This document shows, piece by piece, positions 27,703-37,464 of a DNA stretch of 64,000 nucleotides (positions within the stretch are counted from its first letter, which is position 1; every line of letters begins with the position of its first letter). The stretch is from Pseudomonas sp. SLFW (GTDB lineage: Bacteria; Pseudomonadota; Gammaproteobacteria; Pseudomonadales; Pseudomonadaceae), in contig NZ_JAAAKW010000009.1 in assembly GCF_009905615.1 (NCBI RefSeq), positions 1-64,000 on the forward strand, in the 5' to 3' direction. The notes below the pieces were generated by a model. That model was not told where the DNA came from and did no database searches. It saw only the letters and a list, made by a program, of their open reading frames with translations. The position numbers were made by a program, and so were the translations under genes.

Positions 27703-28191
27703 CTAGGTCTTCCGTTTCGGAATCCGCACCAGTTGCGTCTCGGAATACAGGTCGTGCCAGCTGCGGTTCTGCTTGTCGATCAGGCACCAGAAAAAACCCA
27801 TTCCTACGCACAACCACGACGCGATGGCCACCACGAAGCGCAGCAAGGCCTGCCACAGGCTGATGCCGGTGCCGTCGGGGTTTTGCACGCGGATACCCCA
27901 GACCTGCATGCCCAGCGTCTGCCCGGCGTGGGTCCAGAATTTGGCGAAGAACGCGAAGAGGGTGAACAGCAGAATCGTCGAGAGCAGCGGGTCGCCATCC
28001 AGCGCGCCGGACTCGGACAACTGACGCAATTTCGCCTCGCCGACGAAACCCATCCAGATCAGCTTGTAAATGAAGGTCGTGACCATCAGCAGGGCAACGC
28101 ATAACAGTCCGTCATAGCAGATGGCAGCGAAACGGCGGCCCAATCTGGCAGGGGGGAAATCGCCTTGGGGGTGCAATGGATGTCTGGGCAC
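27703..28191 (-). CDS. RDD-family membrane protein
   Basis: A 162-residue membrane protein of the RDD family. It begins with the Arg-rich segment PARLGRRFAAICYDGLLCVALLM, followed by further membrane helices, including GQTLGMQVWGIRVQNPDGTG, which is the conserved loop of the family. The role is unknown; some RDD proteins are proposed to transport small ions or compatible solutes. It is convergent with lptG and shares its terminator region. Confidence 0.88.
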   Translation of the reverse strand: MPRHPLHPQGDFPPARLGRRFAAICYDGLLCVALLMVTTFIYKLIWMGFVGEAKLRQLSESGALDGDPLLSTILLFTLFAFFAKFWTHAGQTLGMQVWGIRVQNPDGTGISLWQALLRFVVAIASWLCVGMGFFWCLIDKQNRSWHDLYSETQLVRIPKRKT

Positions 28192-28241
28192 GGGCAGCGC
28201 TCATTCGCCGAGGTGCAGCCAGTTTACTGAATCACAGGCAT

Positions 28242-28275
28242 AAAAAAGCCCCTGATGGTGACATCAGGGGCTTTT
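28242..28275. terminator. Bidirectional terminator after the csp gene
   Basis: AAAAGCCCCTGATG pairs with CATCAGGGGCTTTT; A and T tracts flank the stem on both sides. It lies just beyond the 3' end of the cold-shock gene (minus strand). Confidence 0.9.
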
Positions 28276-28286
28276 CGTTTTGCGAC

Positions 28287-28499
28287 TTAGGCTTCGGCTT
28301 GGACTTCGTCGGCCTGCATGCCCTTCTGGCCTTGCACAGCGACGAAAGTCACTTTCTGGCCTTCTTTCAGGCTCTTGAAGCCGTTGCCCTGAATAGCGCG
28401 GAAGTGGACGAACAGATCCGGACCGCTCTCTGGAGTGATAAAACCAAAACCTTTTTCGTCGTTAAACCACTTAACGGTACCGCTCTGACGTTGAGACAT
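28287..28499 (-). CDS. Cold-shock domain protein (CspA family)
   Basis: A 70-residue single cold-shock domain. The RNA-binding motifs are KGFGFITP (RNP1) and DLFVHF (RNP2). Such proteins bind single-stranded RNA or DNA and act as RNA chaperones. A good AAGGAATAAG site precedes the ATG. The leader has a small hairpin (28534-28551), CTCTTT/AAAGAG, about 35 bases before the start, which may serve temperature-dependent control, as in other csp genes. Which Pseudomonas csp paralog this is cannot be told from sequence alone. Confidence 0.93.
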   Translation of the reverse strand: MSQRQSGTVKWFNDEKGFGFITPESGPDLFVHFRAIQGNGFKSLKEGQKVTFVAVQGQKGMQADEVQAEA

Positions 28500-28685
28500 T
28501 TTCTTATTCCTTGGAGCATAAATTAATGACAGTCTCTTTCACACGAAAGAGTACTGGGCTGGTTGCAGGAAGAAGAAACGTAGAGCGGGATGTAGCATTG
28601 CTTTTGGCGCTACTGCCCAGGTCACGATCCCAGCGACCTATGCAAACACAGTCGAGAAACTCTACGCTAACTCCCGCAAGAAAAA

Positions 28686-28716
28686 CAAGCCCCGGATAAG
28701 CCCGGTTTCAGGGGCT
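28686..28716 (-). terminator. Probable terminator of the gcv operon
   Basis: On the minus strand AAGCCCC pairs with GGGGCTT and is followed by GTTTTTCTTG. It lies about 175 bases after the gcvT stop. Confidence 0.65.
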
Positions 28717-28831
28717 TTCGGCCATTTTTTGAAAACTTTTACCAGGGGCGGTGAATCGATAGTTTTTACTGTTGAGACGTATCTGGAAGTGCAGTTTTCT
28801 GACAGTTTGATTGCTGTTTGGGGAGCGCCAG

Positions 28832-28881
28832 ACTGCGGCATTCGAACAGTGACTTGCACTGTTGCGGTGCCGCAGTTTTTT
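28832..28881 (+). terminator. Two-stem hairpin with T tract on the plus strand
   Basis: The outer stem ACTGCGGCA/TGCCGCAGT (9 bp) encloses an inner stem AACAGTG/CACTGTT (7 bp). A run of T's follows directly on the plus strand, which is the form of a strong Rho-independent terminator. There is no T run in the minus-strand direction, so it does not serve gcvT. Confidence 0.75.
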
Positions 28882-28891
28882 GACGGGTGTA

Positions 28892-30016
28892 TCAGCCGCG
28901 GAAGTAACGTGGCGCAACGAAAGGCATTTTGCTCACTAGCATAGGCACCTTCTTCCCACGGACGATGGCCCAGACCGGCGTTTCGAGTGCGGTGAATCCA
29001 GCGTCCACATAACCCATAGCCAGCGGCGCACCCAGCGTCGGGCCGAAACCGCCGCTGCACACTGCGCCGATCACTTTGCCGTCGGCATCGACGATTTCCG
29101 CGCCTTCGCGCACCGGCGTGCGTTCTTGCGGAAGAAGGCCAACACGCTTGCGAGCTGCACCGCTTTGGTGCTGGGCGAAGACCTGTTCTGCACCCGGGAA
29201 GCCGCCCGCACGGGCGCCATCAGCGCGACGAGTCTTGGAAATGGCCCACAACAGGCTGGCCTGAATTGGCGTGGTCTCAGTGTTCATGTCGTGGCCGTAG
29301 AGACAAAGGCCTGCTTCCAGGCGCAGCGAATCCCGAGCGCCAAGGCCAATCGGGGCGACTTCAGGTTCCGCCAGCAGACGCCGCGCCAGCGATTCAGCCT
29401 GATCAACGGGTACGGAAATTTCGTAGCCGTCTTCACCGGTGTAACCCGAGCGGCTGACGAAACAGTCGATGCCATCGATCTGGACAGGGGCGTATTGCAT
29501 GAACGTCATTTTTGCGACGACGGGCGCAAGGCGTGCCAGTGCGGTCACGGCCTGCGGCCCTTGCAGGGCCAACAAAGCACGTGCTTCGAACAGCGGCGTG
29601 ATTTCACACTGGCTGCCGATGTGCTGACGCAAGTGCGCCAGGTCTTCGTTCTTGCACGCAGCGTTGACCACGAGCATCAGCGTGTCGTCGCCCAGGTTGG
29701 CGACCATCAGGTCATCCAGAATCCCGCCGGTTTCATTGGTAAACATTGCGTAACGCTGCATGCCCACCGGCAAGTCGATGATGTCCACCGGCACCAGGGT
29801 TTCCAGCGCCTTGGCGGCATTGGCGCCTTTCAGCAGAATCTGACCCATGTGCGACACGTCGAACAGCCCGGCTTGATCGCGGGTGTGCAGGTGTTCCTTC
29901 ATCACGCCTGCCGGGTATTGCACGGGCATGTCGTAGCCTGCGAACTCGACCATCTTGGCGCCCAGTTCCCGGTGCAGGGCGTTGAGCGGGGTTTTCAACA
30001 GTTCGGTTGTGGACAT
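28892..30016 (-). CDS. gcvT: Glycine cleavage system aminomethyltransferase GcvT
   Basis: A 374-residue T protein. It transfers the methylene group from the aminomethyl-lipoyl arm of GcvH to tetrahydrofolate and releases ammonia. It shows LNALHRELGAKMVEFAGYDMPVQYP at the start and the folate-binding region with the catalytic Asp (FDVSHMGQ). The start is ATG 30016 with AAGGAGTC before it. It is the last gene of the gcvH-gcvP-sdaA-gcvT operon, 72 bases after sdaA. Confidence 0.96.
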   Translation of the reverse strand: MSTTELLKTPLNALHRELGAKMVEFAGYDMPVQYPAGVMKEHLHTRDQAGLFDVSHMGQILLKGANAAKALETLVPVDIIDLPVGMQRYAMFTNETGGILDDLMVANLGDDTLMLVVNAACKNEDLAHLRQHIGSQCEITPLFEARALLALQGPQAVTALARLAPVVAKMTFMQYAPVQIDGIDCFVSRSGYTGEDGYEISVPVDQAESLARRLLAEPEVAPIGLGARDSLRLEAGLCLYGHDMNTETTPIQASLLWAISKTRRADGARAGGFPGAEQVFAQHQSGAARKRVGLLPQERTPVREGAEIVDADGKVIGAVCSGGFGPTLGAPLAMGYVDAGFTALETPVWAIVRGKKVPMLVSKMPFVAPRYFRG

Positions 30017-30088
30017 CGTTGACTCCTTCAATGCGATTCCGGGCGCGTGGCGTTGACCGCACGGCGCCCGATGAAATTCAGGCTGAGA

Positions 30089-31465
<1,377 letters not shown>

Positions 31466-31500
31466 GATCAGGCTCCGGTGAAAAGCAGTAGCGAGGGGCG

Positions 31501-31566
31501 AGCTGCAAGCGGCGAGCTACAAGCCAAAGCAGATCCGCTTTCACTTGTAGCTTGCAGCTGACAGCT
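31501..31566. repeat. Inverted repeat inside the gcv operon (AGCTGCAAGC family)
   Basis: AGCTGCAAGCGGCGAGCTAC near 31501 faces CTTGTAGCTTGCAGCT near 31544. It fills the 114-base gap between gcvP and sdaA, within one operon, and would form a stable hairpin in the message. Confidence 0.7.
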
Positions 31567-31579
31567 CGGGGCTGTTTTT

Positions 31580-34438
31580 TTACGCGTAGTCTTCGATCGA
31601 CGGGCACGCGCAGACGAGGTTGCGGTCGCCGAACACGTTGTCCACACGACCGACCGGCGGCCAGTATTTGCCTTCGATCAACGAGGCGACCGGGTACACG
31701 GCCTGCTCGCGGCTGTACGGATGGCTCCACTCGCCGACCAGCTCCGCTGCGGTGTGCGGGGCGTTTTTCAGCGGGTTGTCTTCCTTGTCCAGCGCGCCGC
31801 TTTCGACCGCGCGGATTTCTTCGCGGATCTTGATCATGGCGTCGCAGAAGCGGTCCAGCTCTTCTTTCGACTCACTTTCGGTGGGCTCGATCATCAGCGT
31901 GCCGGCGACCGGGAACGACATGGTCGGTGCGTGGAAGCCGAAGTCGATCAGGCGCTTGGCCACGTCATCGACGCTGATGCCGCTGGTTTCTTTCAGCGGA
32001 CGCAGGTCGAGGATGCATTCGTGAGCTACCAGACCGCTGGTGCCGGTGTACAGCACCGGGTAGTGCTCTTCCAGACGGCGGGAAATGTAGTTGGCGTTGA
32101 GGATCGCCAGCTGCGAAGCGCGTTTCAGGCCTTCGCCGCCCATCATGCGGATGTACATCCAGGTGATCGGCAGGATGCTGGCGCTGCCGAACGGCGCCGC
32201 GCAGACCGCGCCTTCCTTGCGCTCCATCTTGCCGTGACCCGGCAGGAATGGCGCCAGATGCGACTTCACGCCAATCGGGCCAACGCCCGGGCCGCCACCG
32301 CCATGCGGAATGCAGAAGGTTTTGTGCAGGTTCAGGTGGGACACGTCGCCGCCGAACTTGCCCGGCGCGCACAGGCCGACCATCGCGTTCATGTTGGCGC
32401 CGTCGATGTACACCTGGCCGCCGTTGTCATGAATGATGCCGCAGATTTCGCGGATGCCTTCTTCGAACACGCCGTGAGTCGACGGGTAGGTGATCATCAG
32501 CGCCGCGAGGTGTTCGCGGTGCTCGATGGCCTTGGCACGCAAGTCTTCGATGTCAACGTTGCCGCGCGCATCGCACGCCGTCACCACCACGCGCATACCG
32601 GCCATGTTGGCGGTCGCTGGGTTGGTGCCGTGGGCGGACGACGGGATCAGGCAGATGTCGCGACGCTCATCGCCACGGCTCTGGTGATAGGCACGGATGG
32701 CCAGCAGGCCCGCGTACTCACCTTGGGAACCGGCGTTTGGTTGCAGGGAGATCGAGTCGTAACCGGTGGCGGCGCAGAGCATCGCTTCCAGTTCGTCGGT
32801 CAGTTGCTGATAACCGGCGCTCTGTGCTGCAGGGGCGAACGGGTGCAGGTTGCCGAACTCGGCCCAGGTCACCGGGATCATTTCGCTGGCGGCGTTGAGC
32901 TTCATGGTGCATGAGCCCAGCGGGATCATGGTGCGGTCGAGCGCCAGGTCCTTGTCGGCCAGACGACGCAGGTAACGCATCAGCTCGGTTTCGGAGTGGT
33001 AACGGTTGAACACCGGGTGGCTGAGGATTGGCGATTGACGCTTCAGCTCAGCAGGCAGGCGCGCTTCAATGCTGTTGGCCAGTGCGGCGAAATCAGGCAG
33101 GGCCTGACCGTTGGCCGCGAAAAGTGTCCACAGCACTTCGACGTCGGCTTGCTGAGTGGTTTCGTCCAGCGAAACGCCCAGACGCTCGGCGTCCACTTCG
33201 CGCAGGTTGATTTGCAGGGTGCGTGCCTTGTCATGCAGTTCGGCGGTTTTCGCGCCAGTGTTCAAGGTGATGCTGTCGAAGAAGGACGCTTGCTCGACGT
33301 TCAGGCCCAACTGGCTCAGGCCTTTGGCGAAGATCGCGGTCAGGTGATGCACGCGGTTGGCGATACGAGTCAGGCCGACCGGGCCGTGATACACGGCGTA
33401 CATGCTGGCGATGTTGGCGAGCAGGACTTGCGCGGTGCAGATGTTGCTGGTCGCCTTCTCACGACGGATGTGTTGCTCGCGGGTTTGCATGGCCAGACGC
33501 AGCGCGGTCTTGCCGAAACGGTCGATGGACACGCCCACCAGACGGCCCGGCATGTCGCGCTTGTAGGTGTCTTTAGTGGAGAAGTAAGCGGCGTGCGGGC
33601 CACCGAAGCCCAGCGGCACACCGAAGCGCTGTGCGCTGCCGATGGCCACGTCGGCGCCGAACTCGCCCGGCGGCGTCAGCAGGGTCAGGGCAAGCAAGTC
33701 AGCCGCGACAGCCACCAGCGCGTTGGCGGCGTGGAAGCGCTCGACCAGCTCGCGGTAGTCGAACACGTCGCCATTGCTCGCCGGGTATTGCAGCAGGGCG
33801 CCGAAGAACTCGCTGACATCACTCAGCTGGCTTTCGTCAGCCACGACCACGTCGATGCCCAGCGGCTCGGCACGGGTGCGCAGCACGTCGAGGGTCTGCG
33901 GATGGCAGTGGCTCGATGCGAAGAATTTCTGGCTGCCTTTGTTCTTGCTCAGGCGTTTGCAGAAGGTCATGGCTTCGGCGGCGGCAGTGGCTTCGTCCAG
34001 CAGCGAGGCGTTGGCGATCGGCAGGCCGGTCAGGTCGCTGATCAGGGTCTGAAAGTTCAGCAGCGATTCCAGACGGCCTTGGGAAATCTCTGGCTGGTAC
34101 GGGGTGTACGCGGTGTACCAGGCCGGGTTTTCCAGCAGGTTGCGCAGGATCGGCGCCGGAGTGTGGGTGTTGTAGTAACCCTGACCGATGTAGGTCTTGA
34201 ACAGCTGGTTCTTGGCGGCGATGGCTTTGATGTCAGCCAGCGCATCGGCTTCGCTTTGGCCGGCGGACAGGCCCAGCACGCTGGTGCCTTTGATCGATTC
34301 AGGGATGACGCTGGCGCTCAAGGCCTCCAGCGAGTCGAAACCCAGGGTGGCGAGCATCGCTTGCTCGTCGTCGGCGCGTGGGCCGATATGACGGGCGATG
34401 AACTCGTTGGCGGTGCTCAATTCGATGCGATCAGTCAT
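31580..34438 (-). CDS. gcvP: Glycine dehydrogenase (decarboxylating), P protein GcvP
   Basis: A 952-residue single-chain P protein with both homologous halves. It decarboxylates glycine and loads the aminomethyl group onto the lipoyl arm of GcvH. The PLP-binding lysine is Lys706 in NLHKTFCIPHGGGGPG. Length is typical of the fused form. The gene starts 10 bases after gcvH. A hairpin-forming repeat follows its stop and may lower or protect downstream expression. Confidence 0.97.
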   Translation of the reverse strand: MTDRIELSTANEFIARHIGPRADDEQAMLATLGFDSLEALSASVIPESIKGTSVLGLSAGQSEADALADIKAIAAKNQLFKTYIGQGYYNTHTPAPILRNLLENPAWYTAYTPYQPEISQGRLESLLNFQTLISDLTGLPIANASLLDEATAAAEAMTFCKRLSKNKGSQKFFASSHCHPQTLDVLRTRAEPLGIDVVVADESQLSDVSEFFGALLQYPASNGDVFDYRELVERFHAANALVAVAADLLALTLLTPPGEFGADVAIGSAQRFGVPLGFGGPHAAYFSTKDTYKRDMPGRLVGVSIDRFGKTALRLAMQTREQHIRREKATSNICTAQVLLANIASMYAVYHGPVGLTRIANRVHHLTAIFAKGLSQLGLNVEQASFFDSITLNTGAKTAELHDKARTLQINLREVDAERLGVSLDETTQQADVEVLWTLFAANGQALPDFAALANSIEARLPAELKRQSPILSHPVFNRYHSETELMRYLRRLADKDLALDRTMIPLGSCTMKLNAASEMIPVTWAEFGNLHPFAPAAQSAGYQQLTDELEAMLCAATGYDSISLQPNAGSQGEYAGLLAIRAYHQSRGDERRDICLIPSSAHGTNPATANMAGMRVVVTACDARGNVDIEDLRAKAIEHREHLAALMITYPSTHGVFEEGIREICGIIHDNGGQVYIDGANMNAMVGLCAPGKFGGDVSHLNLHKTFCIPHGGGGPGVGPIGVKSHLAPFLPGHGKMERKEGAVCAAPFGSASILPITWMYIRMMGGEGLKRASQLAILNANYISRRLEEHYPVLYTGTSGLVAHECILDLRPLKETSGISVDDVAKRLIDFGFHAPTMSFPVAGTLMIEPTESESKEELDRFCDAMIKIREEIRAVESGALDKEDNPLKNAPHTAAELVGEWSHPYSREQAVYPVASLIEGKYWPPVGRVDNVFGDRNLVCACPSIEDYA

Positions 34439-34448
34439 TACGCGTTCC

Positions 34449-34832
34449 TCAGGCTTCGGCGTTGGCTTTGATCAGACGGTCGTAGGCGTCCTGATCCAGC
34501 AGTTGGCCGACAGCGGCGGCGTCGGAAGGGATGAAACGGAAGAACCAGCCCTGGCCCATCGGGTCTTCGTTGACCCGTTCCGGGTTGGCGTCCAGCGCAG
34601 GGTTGATCTCGACGATCTCGCCAGTCAGTGGCATGTACACGCCGCTGGCGGCTTTGACGGATTCAACGGTAGCGGCCTCTGCGCCTTGGTCGTAAGACTG
34701 TAGCTCAGGCAGTTGAACGAAGACCACGTCACCCAGTGCGTCCTGCGCGAAAGCCGTGATGCCGACCGTGACGCTGCCATCTGCTTCGGCCCGCAGCCAC
34801 TCGTGATCTTCGGTAAAACGCAACTCGCTCAT
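34449..34832 (-). CDS. gcvH: Glycine cleavage system H protein GcvH
   Basis: A 127-residue carrier protein. The lipoylated lysine is Lys60 in EAATVESVKAASG. It shuttles the aminomethyl group between GcvP and GcvT. ATG 34832 was chosen because it gives the normal N-terminus SELRFTEDHEWL and has a GGGGAG site. It is the first gene of the operon and lies about 50 bases downstream of a sigma54 promoter. Confidence 0.96.
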   Translation of the reverse strand: MSELRFTEDHEWLRAEADGSVTVGITAFAQDALGDVVFVQLPELQSYDQGAEAATVESVKAASGVYMPLTGEIVEINPALDANPERVNEDPMGQGWFFRFIPSDAAAVGQLLDQDAYDRLIKANAEA

Positions 34833-34891
34833 GGAAACTCCCCTGAATGAAAGATTGCTCGTCGTTGGCGCGAGCATGATGGGTAGGTCAT

Positions 34892-34907
34892 AGCAAGTTT
34901 GCGGCCA
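34892..34907 (-). promoter_or_regulatory. Sigma54 (-24/-12) promoter of the gcv operon
   Basis: On the minus strand the sequence reads TGGCCGCAAACTTGCT. The GG and GC elements are exactly 10 bases apart, as RpoN requires, and both TGGC and TTGC match the consensus. Transcription would begin near 34882, 50 bases before gcvH. Confidence 0.85.
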
Positions 34908-34971
34908 ACCTTGTGCGAAGGCCGTAGATCAAGGGTTTCGACGTGTTTTCAGGTTTAGCTCTGGTGCGAGG

Positions 34972-34989
34972 TGTAGCGAAATCGCTACA
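34972..34989. promoter_or_regulatory. Palindromic TyrR/GcsR-type operator
   Basis: TGTAGCGAAATCGCTACA is a perfect dyad with 8-base arms. It has the TGTA-N10-TACA outline of TyrR-family sites and lies about 98 bases upstream of the predicted transcription start. Confidence 0.6.
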
Positions 34990-35053
34990 GCTAAGCAGGG
35001 TTTGAAAACCGTAGGGGGATCAAGGCCTTGTCAGACGTGGGGATAAGGGGTTT

Positions 35054-35088
35054 GGAACGAAAACGTTACGACGTTACGAATTCGTTCC
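35054..35088. promoter_or_regulatory. Pair of GcsR-like binding sites
   Basis: Two sites in tandem: GGAACGAAAACGTTACG (35054-35070), whose reverse strand reads GTAACG-N4-CGTTCC, and CGTTACGAATTCGTTCC (35072-35088). The first matches, apart from its outermost base, the GcsR site that I recall from P. aeruginosa (TGTAACG-N4-CGTTCCG). Centres are about 18 bases apart, at about -180 and -198 from the predicted gcvH start of transcription. Confidence 0.7.
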
Positions 35089-35153
35089 AATCTTCTCGGT
35101 AGAGTGATTGCCCACGGGCATCACTGTGAATTCTCTGAAGAAGCGGAATTTCT

Positions 35154-35245
35154 CTGTGGGAGCGGATTCATTCGCGATTGGCCGGTACAACCAATACACA
35201 TCTTTGGTCTGTTCAGCCGCATCGCGAATGAATTCGCTCCCACAG
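35154..35245. repeat. REP-type inverted repeat (GGGAGCGGATTCATTCGCG family)
   Basis: Arms CTGTGGGAGCGGATTCATTC and the reverse complement GAATGAATTCGCTCCCACAG flank about 45 bases. It separates the gcv control region from the gcsR 3' end. Same family as 6-91, 36917-37007 and 49608-49699. Confidence 0.85.
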
Positions 35246-35302
35246 GTTTCGGCGTTGTCAGGCGCCTCAAAGGTCATTCATCAACGCGGGATGTGCGACG
35301 AA

Positions 35303-36811
35303 TCAGGGCTTCCCCGGAATCCCGTATTTGCGCAGCCGATGGGCGATGGCAGTGTGAGAGGTTTGCAGGCGCGCCGCCAGTTGCCGAGTAGAGGGGTAAT
35401 GGCTGTAGAGTTTTTCCAGTAATGATTTTTCGAAATCTTCGACAGCCGCTTCCAGGCTCTCGATCTCGCCGTCGTTTTCTCGGGCCACCGACGTGCCCGC
35501 AATATCCAGATCACCAATGTCTACCAGCGCACTCTCGCAAATCGCGGCCGCACGGAAGATCACATTCTGCAATTGCCGCACGTTTCCGGGCCAGCGGTTG
35601 CCGAGCAGCGCGGGGTAAGTACCGGGCGCGAGGCGGCAGACGGGGCGCTGAATCTGCGTGCAGGCCTGTTCCATGAAGTACCGGGCCAGCAGCAGGATGT
35701 CCTGACCCCGTTCGCGCAGGGGCGGGACTTCCAGGTTCAGCACATTCAGGCGATAGAACAGGTCTTCGCGGAAGGTGCCTTCGGTGACCATTTTTTCCAG
35801 GTTGCGGTGGGTGGCGCTGAGGATGCGCACGTTGACCTGCACTTCCTTGTCCCCACCCACTCGCCGGAAACTGCCGTCATTCAGAAAACGCAGCAATTTG
35901 GCTTGCAGGTAGGGTGACATTTCGCCGATTTCATCGAGAAAAACCGTCCCTTGGTTGGCCAACTCCATGAGGCCCGGTTTGCCCCCACGTTGCGCGCCGG
36001 TGAACGCGCCGGGGGCGTAGCCGAACAGCTCGCTTTCGGCGAGGCTTTCCGGCAACGCCGCGCAGTTCAACGCCAGAAACGGCGCGCTGTGACGGGCGCT
36101 GACGGCGTGGCAGGCACGGGCCACCAATTCCTTACCGGTGCCGGTTTCGCCCTGGATCAACAGCGGCGCATCCAGCGTAGCGACTCGCTGGGCGCGGGCC
36201 TTGAGGGTGCGGATTGGGGTGGAGTCGCCAAGCAGCGCGTCGAAACCTTCCGCGTGATCGTGATGCAGCGCTGACAAGCGTTCCCCGATGCGACTCGGCA
36301 AGTACAGCGTCAGCAGGGCGCCCGCATCGGTGATCGGCGTGGCGTCCAGCAACAACGCTTCGCCATTCAGGGTGACCTCACGCAATGGCAAGCGGAAGCC
36401 GTTTTCCAGCAACGCCGCGTGCAGGGCCGGATCGGAAAACAGGTCGCCCACGGATTCGCCCGCCGGCTCTCGACCACACAGTGCGATCAGCGCAGGGTTG
36501 GCCAGCAGCACATGACCCGCGCTGTCCAGGGCCAACACGGGGTCGGTCATGGCGGCGAGCAGGGCGTCGAGTTGCAAGTGGCGGCGTTGGCCGGGAAGGA
36601 TGTCGACAACGGTGATCGCTTCCACGCCGCGCACACGAAACAGGCGGTCCTTGAGTTCTTCGAGCACTTCGTGGCTGAGGGTCGGGGCGTCGATGTAGAC
36701 GTTCGGTGGCACCATTTCCACCGCGTCGAGGTTCAGGTTTCGCCCACCCAGAATCGCCAGCACTTCCTGAGTGATGCCGACGCGGTCGATGAACGTAACG
36801 TGGATGCGCAT
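35303..36811 (-). CDS. gcsR: Sigma54-dependent TyrR-family activator GcsR
   Basis: A 502-residue enhancer-binding protein. Domains in order: an ACT domain (1-75, IHVTFIDRVGITQEVLAILG), which would sense glycine; a PAS-like domain (about 80-190); the AAA+ domain with Walker A GETGTGKE (221-228) and the sigma54 contact loop GAFTGA (268-273); and a TyrR-type helix-turn-helix at the end (TRQLAARLQTSHTAIAHRLR). The homolog GcsR of P. aeruginosa activates the glycine-cleavage operon. The adjacent sigma54 promoter and operator sites support the same job here. Confidence 0.92.
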   Translation of the reverse strand: MRIHVTFIDRVGITQEVLAILGGRNLNLDAVEMVPPNVYIDAPTLSHEVLEELKDRLFRVRGVEAITVVDILPGQRRHLQLDALLAAMTDPVLALDSAGHVLLANPALIALCGREPAGESVGDLFSDPALHAALLENGFRLPLREVTLNGEALLLDATPITDAGALLTLYLPSRIGERLSALHHDHAEGFDALLGDSTPIRTLKARAQRVATLDAPLLIQGETGTGKELVARACHAVSARHSAPFLALNCAALPESLAESELFGYAPGAFTGAQRGGKPGLMELANQGTVFLDEIGEMSPYLQAKLLRFLNDGSFRRVGGDKEVQVNVRILSATHRNLEKMVTEGTFREDLFYRLNVLNLEVPPLRERGQDILLLARYFMEQACTQIQRPVCRLAPGTYPALLGNRWPGNVRQLQNVIFRAAAICESALVDIGDLDIAGTSVARENDGEIESLEAAVEDFEKSLLEKLYSHYPSTRQLAARLQTSHTAIAHRLRKYGIPGKP

Positions 36812-36916
36812 GGGGTAGGCAGAAGTTCGGGCGGAAGACGGGGGCGATTATGCCAGTAAATGGCGTGACATCGTGCGACCGGGACGGCCCTCGTGGTGTG
36901 CCTGCCATGCACCGAC

Positions 36917-37007
36917 CTGTGGGAGCGAATTCATTCGCGAGACGTGGGTCCAGGCGACCCGTCTACAGCGCCTGAGCCATTCTTCGCGAATGAATTCGCT
37001 CCCACAG
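36917..37007. repeat. REP-type inverted repeat (GGGAGCGAATTCATTCGCGA family)
   Basis: Arms at 36917-36940 and 36983-37007 are near-perfect reverse complements around a short centre. It fills much of the gap between gcsR and the DUF5064 gene. Confidence 0.85.
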
Positions 37008-37053
37008 ATCAAGGCGTGCCCGCCCGCATGAGGGCGGCAGGCGATTGGCAGCG

Positions 37054-37404
37054 CTATTCCAGATGTTCCGGTTTCACCGCATCACCCGATTTCATGTCGA
37101 GCTTGTCGCGGATGTCTTCGAACATGGCGTCGTAATCGCCGTGCATGTCGTGCAGGTCGACGTCTTTGGGCAGACCATATTTCTCGGCGATGTGTGAGGC
37201 TTCGCTGGCGAAGTTGTACGCCTTGTCTTTGGGAAGGTCGAAGACTTCGTTCACCGGCTTGCCGTTGATCTCACCTTCAAGCGTGAAATGCATCCCGGCA
37301 CCGGCGTCGGTCTGGGCCGTTTCGTAGCGAATGTGGATGTCGTAGCCGATGTCGTCTGGCTGCAGGGCGGGTTGGGCAATGTGCAGATGGCCTGGCTCGA
37401 ACAT
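37054..37404 (-). CDS. DUF5064 family protein
   Basis: A 116-residue acidic cytoplasmic protein found widely in Pseudomonas and recognised as DUF5064. It begins MFEPGHLHIAQPALQPDDIG and has a mixed sheet/helix pattern. No catalytic motif or known function. It stands alone between gcsR and ybaN; nothing in the neighbourhood points to a clear role. Confidence 0.8.
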   Translation of the reverse strand: MFEPGHLHIAQPALQPDDIGYDIHIRYETAQTDAGAGMHFTLEGEINGKPVNEVFDLPKDKAYNFASEASHIAEKYGLPKDVDLHDMHGDYDAMFEDIRDKLDMKSGDAVKPEHLE

Positions 37405-37464
37405 GTGACTGCTCCCTCAAGAGACGATGATCGTAAGGAGCAGACCGTGTGCCATGTCAGGGGT

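Larger units (their letters stand above)
28500..28891. other. Intergenic region between csp and gcvT with two hairpins
   Basis: These 392 bases hold the leader of the cold-shock gene, a likely gcvT terminator on the minus strand (28686-28716) and a large two-stem hairpin with a T tract on the plus strand (28832-28881). No protein gene lies on the plus strand here, so the second hairpin is unexplained and hints at a small RNA. Confidence 0.55.

Noticed and set aside
34833..35302. Glycine riboswitch before gcvH
   Set aside because: The leader from the sigma54 promoter to gcvH is only about 50 bases, too short for a glycine aptamer.
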